The notes beneath the pieces are model-generated. The model made no database searches and had not been told where the DNA came from. It saw only the letters and a program-made list of their open reading frames with translations. Of a DNA stretch of 64,000 nt, positions 55,621-64,000 are shown one piece after another. Origin of the DNA: Artocarpus heterophyllus (lineage: Eukaryota > Streptophyta > Magnoliopsida > Rosales > Moraceae); assembly GCA_025403435.1 (NCBI GenBank), contig CM046350.1, positions 26,847,661 to 26,911,660 on the forward strand, written 5' to 3'. The first letter of the stretch is position 1; every line of letters begins with the position of its first letter. The position numbers and the translations under genes are program-made.

Positions 55621-56500
55621 ATCCTCCATAGCTTCTACGTAAGTATAAGGATCCTTGTCATGTTCATCCGCTTCAGCCATAAAGACCTCCCCATTGAGCA
55701 TATACCTTTCAAGTTGACGCCCGATCCTCCCACTATGTCGAAGCCCCTGAGGTTGTTGTTCAGGTTTGTTTGATTTTTCTACACTAATTAGAATGGTTTC
55801 ATTCAGAACCTCCAAAGTGATCGGATCACTCCTTAACTCCTCAAGCACCACTTTGCTTTGAGGTTTAAAGTCATCCATGTAACTCTCCTCAAGGAAAGTT
55901 GCATTAGTTGAAACCACGACTTTTATTTTCCTTTGAGTTATAAAAATAACCCCCTTTAGTCCCTTTTGGATATCCTACAAACACATAAATTTTTGAACGT
56001 GCTTCCAAATTATTCGGATCCTTAAACAGGACATGAGCCGGACATCCCTACATGCGAATATGGTTTAAGGATGTCTTCCTACCTATCCACAACTCGTGAG
56101 GAGTTTTATAGCCGATTTTGAAGGCACATTGTTCAAAAGATAACATGCGGTTTGTAGCGCATATCTCCAAAAGGATAAAGGCAATGATGAATAACTCATC
56201 ATGGACCGAATCATGTCCAACAAAGTCCTATTTCTTCTCTCCGCTATGGCATTCTACTTCGGAGTGCCCGGCGTAGTTAAATGGGATAAAATCCCATTCT
56301 CTAATAAGTGTTCCAAGAACTCATCAGAAAGGTATTCCCTACCTCGTTCAGATCGAAGTGCCCTTATGGGTCTACCTAATTGCTTTTCCACTTCATTCTG
56401 AAACTCCCTGAACTTGTCAAAAGTTTCGCTTTTGTGGTGCATCAGGTACACATACCCATATCTTGAGTAATCGTCAATAAAAGTGATGAAGTACTCATAC
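55621..56500 (-). pseudogene. copia integrase core and C-terminal part (element 7)
   Basis: 55603-55917 covers the post-integrase linker ([17 protein letters not shown] ... GRIGRQLERYMLNGEVF). 56254-56451 reads YLMHHKSETFDKFREF and [22 protein letters not shown] ... LTTPGTP; the second catalytic Asp block precedes it near 56455. The LRSDRGGEY block has Glu for Asp. Frame breaks near 55918 and 56110. Inactive. Confidence 0.85.
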
Positions 56501-57180
56501 CTTCATCGTGCCCAGATATTCATCGGTCCGCTAACATCACTATACACAAGTTCTAAAGCCCCTTCGGCCGTATTGCCCTTAGACCTAAATGGTCTTTTGG
56601 TCATTTTACCCTCCAAACAAGATTCACATTGAGGTATAGATTCCACCTTTAAATAACTTAAAGGTCCATCCCTTACAAACCTTTGAATCCTATTTAGGTT
56701 AATATGACCAAGGCACAAATGCCAAAGATAAGTTTTATTAGAGTGAGAAGTTTTAAGTCTTTTAGAGTTATTATCATTCATCCCAGCATTAAGAAATAAG
56801 TCCATCTTAGGTTTGATAAAATATAGATTATTTTGCATCCATCCAGAACAGATAAAAGATTTGTTTTTACGAATCACCACTTTATCATTAAAAGAAACCA
56901 AGTAGGAGTCTTTAAATAAACAAGATACAGAAATTAAATTCCTTTTAAATATAGGAACATAAAGACAATCTTGTAAAAATAAATTCCTATAATTATCAAA
57001 ATAAAGATGGACGTCTCCCACTGCTACCGCTGAGACCAAGGATCCATCACCCATCCGAAGCGTGAAGTCCTCATACAGTAGTCTTCGCGTTTCTTTCAAC
57101 CCCTACAGAGAAACACAAACATGATTAGTTTCACTAGAATCTATGACCCAAATGTCACTTGATTCCTCAACTAAACAAGT
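56501..57180 (-). pseudogene. copia protease end and integrase zinc domain (element 7)
   Basis: Open frame 56503-57099: TRRLLYEDFTLRMGDGSLVSAVAVGDVHLYFDNYRN, LYVPIFKRNLISVSCLF, then HLCLGHINLNRIQRFVRDGPL ... QCESCLEGKMTKRPF (zinc-binding His and Cys pairs) and YSDVSGPMNIWAR with the first catalytic Asp. A stop near 57100 separates it from the active-site block SSDIWVIDSSETNHVC (about 57118-57165), where DSG reads DSS. Confidence 0.87.
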
Positions 57181-57253
57181 TTCTAGATACAAAAGATCAC
57201 ACCTACCTCCTTTGGAAAGGAAGTCCTTGCAATGCTTATTGATATGCCCGACC
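57181..57253 (-). pseudogene. copia gag, end of zinc-knuckle region (element 7)
   Basis: Encodes VGHINKHCKDFLSKGGRCDLLYLE, the second half of the zinc knuckle (His and last Cys). It is separated from the first half (CFFCGK, about 59276-59293) by the solo LTR. Confidence 0.85.
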
Positions 57254-57646
57254 TGTTGGAAACAAAGTGCGCAGCGGAATTTTAAAAAAAAAATTTATCA
57301 GAGTAATTTCCAAAACACAAGTTTGACATGTTATATGTATAAATTAGACAGATCTTACTAACCTCAGTGTGCCGAATAACCTCTGCAGCCTGTGTAGAGA
57401 AGTAACGTTCCAGAAGAGCCTCAACCAACTGGTCTTCTTTGCTATTCTCTATCCACAACCGGAGTGAGTGTGGGCTCACACGTACAGCTCTTCCACCGGT
57501 GACTCTCCTTCCAACCAATAGAGAGAACCCAAAGCTGGTGCTCGTGATTTGTGAACAAATGCTCTCAGGGAGTTTTCATATGCTCACTAGAAGAGTGTCA
57601 CTCTTAATCTCTCAAATTGATCTAAGTAAATCATGAGACTGACTTC

Positions 57647-57655
57647 CTTTATATA
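57647..57655 (-). promoter_or_regulatory. LTR TATA box (solo LTR)
   Basis: The minus strand reads ACTATATAAAGGAAGTC. Confidence 0.7.
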
Positions 57656-57770
57656 GTTATTGGTCCTGGGGTCAGTCCGTATCAGATTAGGTCTCAAAAA
57701 CACAAAACAGAATCAAGTTTGGATCAATATCTGATAAGATCCGCGTGAAAATGCGTAATCTTATCTCCCG

Positions 57771-57835
57771 CTGATCGGCAGGCCGAACATTCTGATCGGC
57801 AGGCCGACCACGTCATTCGGCAGGCCGAACTCCCG
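57771..57835 (-). repeat. GC-rich motif array, solo LTR
   Basis: Three near-perfect copies: GATCGGCAGGCCGAAC, GATCGGCAGGCCGACC and TTCGGCAGGCCGAAC, spaced 21-24 bp, beginning 116 bp upstream of the TATA box. Confidence 0.9.
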
Positions 57836-59268
57836 AGAAAAAATCTCCGCGAATCTTTTATTTTCCACCCCAGATTCTAAAGGATAAAGTCTTAGTTTTG
57901 ATTCAAATAACCCAATAGAGAAGTTATCTAATCAAAACAAACTTCATCAAGATAATCTCTAAGAAAACAAATCAATTCACAATAATTCTACAAGTTTATC
58001 TTGTTCTAATTTGTCCAAAATTAAAACAACCGATAAACAGACAAGAATTATCTGATCCAATAATTCAACAAGTTTCTCTTGAACTAATTTCTTACATAAT
58101 TAATTCAACTGATAAACAGACATGAATTATTTGATTCTTATAAATTTTAAACCAATCTGATAAATCTGACATAAGTCACCAATTATTAGAAAAGCACGCC
58201 ATGTCGTTACAGGACTTTGTGAGCTAGCAAAGGGGACCAAAATGGACCTATAAAGTTCAAGCTCATGATAATTATGAAATCCAATATCCCAGATAGACAT
58301 TTCACAATTATCAACTCCAACACTACTCCACTAAAAGCTTGGAGCTGCACTCTCGAACTTTATAGAATTACGAAGCTCGTGTAGCTAAGTCTCCATGACA
58401 TATCATAGTGTATTGTATCCTCATATGATAATCCATAATCGGCTTAAGAAAAAGTTCTGTCTTACCTTCCCGATTATTTTTATCTTACGTTCCATTGTCT
58501 CACCATTAGAAAACTTACCATCCAAAGATAGTATACCATTCGGTTACACCTATGTATCCAAATGGTTGAGCGCTCCAGTTTTCCAATTACAAGACAACGC
58601 ATATAAGAGGATATCATTACTCCTAAAGAGGAGCTATGGATTCCATATCTATGAATAACAAGTCTACGCTATCAAGACTCATGCCTCCAACGTACCGGCA
58701 TGCATACCACTATAGAGATGTGGGAGTCACCCATTGGTACATCAAAAGACACAAGTCAAGACAACGGGCCCACTATTCATCTCAGGATTAAGATACAATA
58801 CAAATGACTGTCTAAAGTGAATCGATTTGCCAAGACAGAATTATTAATCCAAATCAATTCACTTTATGTCCCGATCCAACACATCGTCACCTATGACAAC
58901 TTGTCAATGTTTCTATTCACGGAGTCCAACTCCGATGGCCAAGAAAAACCATCTCCCAAAAGGGATATAGACAACATAACAATTTTTACATGAATAAAGC
59001 GCCCAACTTTATTCCCTCGATTGCGGATCATATGTTTTAGACCATCACCATAAGAATCATGTCTACCGCATAATCATCCCATCATATGCCCAATTCTTAA
59101 GGTTTAGACTGACAGTCTCAGACTACTGTTTGCTTATCATACATTCAACAAATATGAACGTAAACAGGACAAGATTTGGTATATATATAAATGAATAAAT
59201 TCTTTATTGATAAAAATGTCTCCAAAAATGTATTACATTTTTACTCCTTAGGGCATACATGTCTAACA

Positions 59269-60048
59269 CGACCTTCCCGCAGAAGAAGCACTTAAGCTTC
59301 TTTGGGTTCTTCTTCTTATTTCTCTTCTTGCTCTTGGTAGTAGCAAGAATAGAAGACTTCCCGTTCTTAGCCCGTTGCTTCTTTCCATTCCAGAGTTAGG
59401 ATTGGAACCAGAAACAGCTACCATGTTGGCCTCACCACCAACAAGAGACTCCCTGATCAGCAGTTCAAACTCCTATAACTGTTTCATCAATTTTGTCAAG
59501 GTCATATCTTGTCTATTGCTTAAATTAAATGTAGCTCTAAACGAAATAAATTCCTTAGATAGAGTCTCAAAGACCATAGTCATCTGAGTTTCAGCATCGA
59601 TGTTGGCTCCATTGGTTTAAGCCTCAGTGAGGTAACCCATGACCAACATCATATGCTCATTTACAGATGTCCCCGGCCTCTGTCTACAGTTTAGAAGTTT
59701 TCGAAGCGCCCCTTGCCGCTTTGTTATGGCTTGGCCTCCAAACATATCTTCAAGATTATCCAAGATCTGCTTTCCAGTCTCATAATCCTGATGTTGAGCC
59801 TGCAGCACGTTATTCATGCTAGCCATAACATAGCAGCAGGTTTGATCATTAGCATCTTTCCAGCGATCATACGCTTGGAATTGCTCATTAGTTGAGTCTC
59901 CCATAGGCTCGGGAGGACAAGGGGTTGTCAGTACATATTTCAGTTTCTCAAAGGACAGGACGATATCGAGGTTCCATTTCCAATCATTATAATTCTCTCT
60001 AGTTAATAGGTTTTTGTCAAGTATCAATGATAAAACATTTTTAGACCT
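59269..60048 (-). pseudogene. copia gag, main part (element 7)
   Basis: Reads SKNVLSLILDKNLLTRENYNDWKWNLDIVLSFEKLKYVL, VMASMNNVLQAQHQDY, LDNLEDMFGGQAITKRQGALRKLLN and HMMLVMGYLTEA followed by a stop (59617). It continues TNGANIDAETQMTMVFETLSKEFISFRATFNLSNRQDMT and a Lys-rich run. The zinc knuckle start is CFFCGK with both Cys (codon 59279-59281). The initiator ATG is AGG (60046-60048). A frameshift lies near 59390. Apart from these it is the fullest gag here. Confidence 0.88.
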
Positions 60049-60211
60049 TTTTAATCTACAATAAAGAATCATATACCAAACATAAGCAAACATATAATAA
60101 TAATTTAGTAAGATAACACAATCATGTAAAAAATACAAATGTGTTTATGTGTCAAAACCTTGAAAATATCACAACCTTACAACGATAATTCCCAACTCAT
60201 AATTCAACAAG

Positions 60212-60450
60212 CTCCCAAGGGAGTCATGCCAAATTTAATCAGGAACACAGTTCCCCTCCTGATTAATATATGCCATCCAGGACCCGTATGATCCAGCATA
60301 TATTAATAATCGTTTCTTTGGCCATTAATTTTATTAGCAGAGCTCCTAGGGGAGGTTAATAATAAAATTAATGTGAGTGTATAACCATCGTTTCAACATG
60401 TTATCCATGATTTATAATCACCACCTAGGGCTGTGCAACCATAAATTATG
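60212..60450 (-). other. leader hairpin cluster of element 7
   Basis: CTCCCAAGGGAG at 60212-60223; a long stem at 60325-60371 around CTCCTAGGGGAG; CATGATTTATA (60406-60416) against CATAAATTATG (60440-60450) around CACCTAGGGCTG. Confidence 0.6.
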
Positions 60451-61014
60451 TTAAAATACCTTATCCTCTCAGAGATCCAATATAGAACATGATAGAAATC
60501 CATTCCTAGGGGTCGGGACCACCATGTTCTACCTATGGACCAAAGATGGGGGCCTTAGGTTCTCTCTTCGAAAACCTTCTCTCACTCAATCTTTTGAAAT
60601 CAAGGTTTTATTTTAAGGATATGCATGAACAATTTTAATATGAGCGGCACTCCATATTCTATATGACATGTTATCAATATACATGGCAAATCATATTATA
60701 TTGCAGACAAGCAAAGCAATCAAGCAAAGCTATAAGCAAAATAATAAATAACTATAATATTATGGCTCCATCTTAGAGAATAGAAAACTAAGATTACAAG
60801 AGAATAATCGAGACATATTATCGATTCTTCATCCTTGAATCCTCAAGTTGTATCCTTCTTCATGTAATTCCCATCTTCAAGTCTTTAATCCCGTATGAAT
60901 CGAATACTTCATATTTCCAATCATATCCAAATTTAATGTTTCTCAAAATTGTCCCAAAAATAAAATTAAAACTGCATCAGAAAAACTGCACCTTTTTTGA
61001 AAATTTTCCAGCTC

Positions 61015-61253
61015 TCGATCGATAGGCCGATCACCCAGATCGGCCTACCGGTCATGCTCCATCCGCAGACCGATGCCAATCAGGAAGATTAGCCTGCCAA
61101 CTCATGAAAGTTTGGCCTACCGAACTGAAAGTTTGGCCTACCGCCAGAGCCACCTGATTTCTGCCCCATTGATAGCCTACCGAACTAGAAGTCTGGCCTG
61201 CTGAACTATGAGGTCCAGCCTGCCGAACTGTGAGGTTCGACATGCCGACCGAG
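61015..61253 (-). repeat. GC-rich motif array in leader of element 7
   Basis: About eleven degenerate copies (GATCGGCCTACCGG, TTGGCCTACCGAACTG, CAGCCTGCCGAACTG on the plus strand), complementary in orientation to the U3 arrays. Confidence 0.8.
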
Positions 61254-61738
61254 CAAAAATCTTCATTCCAGAAAATATAATTTTTAATGCAATTCATCAA
61301 TTTTATTTTCAACAATTCAAAAACATAAAATTAGAGACTCAGAAAATACCTTGGAGCGCCTATCATCATTCTTCTATATCCGTCTTCTCCGAATGATTAT
61401 TTAATTACAAAATTCTTACAAATTTAAAATTAAATAACAATTCCTATACAGAGATAATAGTCCACCATCTAATTACATGAAAAACCTAGATACATATTCT
61501 AACCTCTAAGGAACCATAACTGGTATAAATTAATTAATTAATAAATAATTAAATAACAGTTTAATCAACCATAATTAATTAATAAGCATTCACCTATAAT
61601 CCATGACAACATATATAATATATAGAAACCTAGAGTGCCAACTCTCTATAAAATTAAATTCAAGCATAGGAGAGATTAAGATCACAAAATTAATATATAT
61701 AACATGATCACAAACTCGTAAATTTATGTAAAAACCTA

Positions 61739-61750
61739 GCTCTGATGCCA
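61739..61750 (-). promoter_or_regulatory. primer-binding site of element 7
   Basis: The minus strand reads TGGCATCAGAGC, one change from the tRNA-iMet complement, two bases after the 5' LTR. Confidence 0.9.
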
Positions 61751-62148
61751 ATTATTGGAAAAATAGTGCGCAACGAAATTTTAAAAATTTTACATCAGAG
61801 TAATTTTTAAAACATAAATTTGACATGCTATATGCATAAATTAATCAGATCTTACTAACCTTTGTGTGCAAAGAACCCTCGCAAAACGTGAAGAGAAGTA
61901 ACGTTCCAGAAGAGCCTCAACTAACTGGTCTTCTTTGCTATTCTCTGTCCATGATTGGAGTTAGTGTAGGCTCACATGTATAGCTCTTCCACCAGGTGAC
62001 TCTCCTTCCAACCAATCGAGAGAACCCAAAGCAAGTGTTCATGATTTGTGAACAAAAGCTCTCAGGGAGTTTTTAGATTCTCACTAGCAGAGTATCACTC
62101 TTAATCTCTCAATTGATCTTATCTGAGTAACTCTTAAGACTTACTCCC

Positions 62149-62156
62149 TTTTTATA
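62149..62156 (-). promoter_or_regulatory. LTR TATA box (element 7, 5' LTR)
   Basis: The minus strand reads CTCTATAAAAAGGGAG. Confidence 0.7.
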
Positions 62157-62271
62157 GAGATTGGTCCTGGGGTCAGTCCTTATCAGATTAGGTCTCAAAA
62201 ACTCGAAATAGAATCAAGTTTGGATCAATATCTGATAAGATCTGCGTGGAAACGCGTGATCTTATCCTTCG

Positions 62272-62358
62272 CTGATTGGCAAGCTGAACCACCTAATCGA
62301 CAGGCCGAACAGGCCCCATCGACAGGCCAAACATGTCTATCGGTAGGCCGAACTGTCG
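62272..62358 (-). repeat. GC-rich motif array, U3 of element 7 (right LTR)
   Basis: About four copies (ATTGGCAAGCTGAAC, ATCGACAGGCCGAAC, ATCGACAGGCCAAAC, ATCGGTAGGCCGAAC on the plus strand), one more than in its partner LTR. Confidence 0.82.
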
Positions 62359-63784
62359 AATAAAAATCTCGCAAATCTTTTATTTTTCACCCGAGATTTT
62401 ATAGGATAAAGTCTCAGTTTTAATTCAAATAACCCAATAGAGAAGTTATCTGATTAAAACAACTTTATCTAAATAATCTCTAAGAAAATAAATCAATTCA
62501 CAATAATTCTACAAGTTTATCTTGATATAATTTATCTAAAATTAAATCAACTGATAAATAGACAAGAATTATCCGATCCTAATAATTCAACAAGTTTATC
62601 TTGAATCAATTTTATCACAAAATTAATTCAACCGATAAACAGACATGAATTATCTGATTCTTCCAAATTTTAACCAATCTAATAAATCCGACATAAGTCA
62701 TCAATTATTGAAAAAACACGTCGTGTCGTTACAGGATGTTGTGAGCTAGCAAAGAGGACCAAATGGACCTATATAGTTCAAGCTCCCAATAATTATGAAA
62801 CGCAATATCACAGATATACATTTCATAATTATCAACTCCAACGTTACTCCACTAAAAGCTTGGAGCTGCACTTTCGAACTACATAGAATTATGACGCTCG
62901 TATAGCTAAGTATCCATGACATATCATAGTGTATCGTATCCCCATATGATAATCCATAATCGGCTTAAGGACTGGTTCTGTCTTACCTTCCTAATTATTG
63001 TTATCTTACATTCCATTAACTCATCATCAAAAAACTTACTATCCAAGGATAGTATACCATTCGGTTACACTTATGTATCCAAATGGTTGAGCGCTCCAGT
63101 TTTTCAATTACAGGATAATGCATATAAGAGGATATCATTACTTCTAAACAGGAGCTATGGATTCCATATCTATGAATAACAGGTCTACGCTATCAAGAGT
63201 CATGCCTCCAACGTATCAGCATGCATACCACTATTAAGATGTGGGTGTCACCCTTTGGTTCATCAAAAGACACAAGCCAAGACAACGGGCCCACTATTCA
63301 TGTTAGGATTAAGATACAACACAAATGATTGTCTAAAGTGAATTGATTTGCCGAGACAAAATTATTAATCCAAATCAATTCACTTTATGTCCCGATCCAA
63401 CACATCGTCACCTATGACAACATGCTAATGTTTCTATTCACGGAGTCCACCTCCAATGGTCAAGACAAACCATCTCCCAAAAGGGATATAGACAACATAA
63501 CAATCTTTGCATGAATAAAGCGCCCAACTTTATTCCCTCGATTGAGGATCATATGATTTAGACCATCACCTTAAAAATTGTGTCTTCCGCATAATCCGTC
63601 CATCATATGCCCAATTCTTAAGGTTTAGACCGATAGTCTCAGACTTTTATTTGCTTAACATACATTCAACAAATATGAACATAAAGAGGACAAGATTTGG
63701 TATATAAATAATAAATTTTTTGTTGATATAAATGTCTCCAAAAACTTATTACATTTTTACTCCTTAGGGCATACATGTCTAACA

Positions 63785-64000
63785 TTATTTAATACTAAAA
63801 ATTTATTATTCTTAAGATAAAATTTGATGACTCCTACTACAATTGCTGAAACTAACTTTCTTGTGCCTACTGTGAGCGTGAACTCTCCTTCACATAGCTT
63901 CCTTGTTATTTGAAAACCCTGTAAGAAAGTACAAGCATGATTAGTTACTCTAGGATCTAAAATCCAAATATTAGTAGATTTTTCCACCAAACATGTTTAA
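63785..64000 (-). pseudogene. copia protease region of element 6 (resumes after element 7)
   Basis: An open minus-strand frame reads VEKSTNIWILDPRVTNHACTFLQGFQITRKLCEGEFTLTVG, then VSAIVVGVIKFYLKNNKFLVLNN. The active-site DSGATNH block reads DPRVTNH. Reading on across element 7 to 52050 gives YNVPG, the next block in order (FYVPKF in the dominant family), which shows this is the same element as 47901-52050. The remainder lies right of the window. Confidence 0.82.

Larger units (their letters stand above)
57254..59268 (-). mobile_element. solo LTR of the dominant copia family, nested in element 7
   Basis: 2,015 bp. The plus strand starts TGTTGGAAACAAAG and ends ATGTCTAACA, flanked by CGACC at 57249-57253 and 59269-59273. 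It splits the gag zinc knuckle of element 7. No internal sequence, so it arose by LTR-LTR recombination. It carries the cleanest motif array (57771-57835). It is distinct from both LTRs of element 7 (GCCGAATAACCTCTGCAGCC near its start). Confidence 0.95.
60049..61752 (-). other. long untranslated leader of copia element 7
   Basis: About 1.7 kb with the family order: primer site, AT-rich part, GC-rich array (61015-61253) and hairpins near gag (60212-60450). An open frame reaching 60138 is only an upstream extension of gag without a start in sister copies. Confidence 0.8.
52051..63784 (-). mobile_element. Ty1/copia element 7, complete, carrying a nested solo LTR
   Basis: Both LTRs (52051-54060 and 61753-63784), polypurine tract, primer site, leader and gag-pol are present; about 9.7 kb without the solo LTR at 57254-59268. 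The LTRs share private sequence (GAACCCTCGCAAAAC) absent from the other copies, so they are a pair. Flanks TGATT (52046-52050) and TTATT (63785-63789) are a target duplication with one change. Element 6 sequence continues across it, showing insertion into the protease/integrase junction of element 6. Confidence 0.93.
61753..63784 (-). repeat. 5' LTR of copia element 7
   Basis: 2,032 bp. The plus strand starts TATTGGAAAAATAG (TGTTGG mutated) and ends ATGTCTAACA. TATA box at 62149-62156 and motif array of about four copies at 62272-62358. Confidence 0.92.

Overview
The window is plant nuclear DNA, probably from a eudicot: it is AT-rich, contains broken copies of plant genes with introns (a NOM1/SGD1-type nucleolar protein and a LOG-type cytokinin enzyme), and is otherwise packed with decayed LTR retrotransposons whose primer-binding sites match plant initiator tRNA-Met. 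I see no intact protein-coding host gene, no rRNA or tRNA gene and no CRISPR array. It looks like a repeat-rich, probably heterochromatic, region.

One Ty1/copia family with about 2-kb LTRs dominates. Its LTRs begin TGTTAGACATG and end TTTTCCAACA on the coding strand. Left to right: element 1 (+, 3' part, 1-3096); element 2 (-, 3272-12880, 3' LTR lost, split in gag by a Ty3/gypsy Tekay-like solo LTR at 6768-8910 with GATCT target duplication); element 3 (-, complete, 26948-36533, CCAAC duplication); element 4 (+, 37019-42182, large internal deletion); and element 7 (-, 52051-63784), which carries a same-family solo LTR at 57254-59268 (CGACC duplication) and itself sits inside element 6. Element 6 (-, about 47900-52050 and 63785-64000) belongs to a related but distinct copia family. 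Element 5 (+, about 45783-47900) is a third copia type that lacks its integrase and 3' end. Every gag-pol copy carries stops, frameshifts or deletions.

Between 14725 and 25595 lie the two ends of a NOM1-like pseudogene on the minus strand: N-terminal exons at 25139-25595, and the last exons with the MA3 domain at 14725-16047. A Ty3/gypsy element with about 3.7-kb LTRs (16506-25138) lies between them, and the MIF4G-coding middle is gone. A retroposed LOG-like pseudogene lies at 42839-43485. Remaining gaps (12881-14724, 25596-26942, 36534-37018, 42183-42838, 43486-45780) hold AT-rich or low-complexity DNA with no recognised gene.

The most interesting signals are in the non-coding parts of the dominant copia family. 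A GC-rich, nearly palindromic motif (core TCGGCAGGCCGA) is arrayed about 110-200 bp upstream of the LTR TATA box and arrayed again, in the complementary orientation, in the 1.7-kb leader after the primer-binding site, so the two ends of the genomic RNA could pair. Nearer gag, the leader has hairpins whose apices carry CCTAGG-type palindromes, which resemble retroviral dimerisation/packaging structures. The same GC-rich motif also occurs inside the unrelated Tekay-like LTR.
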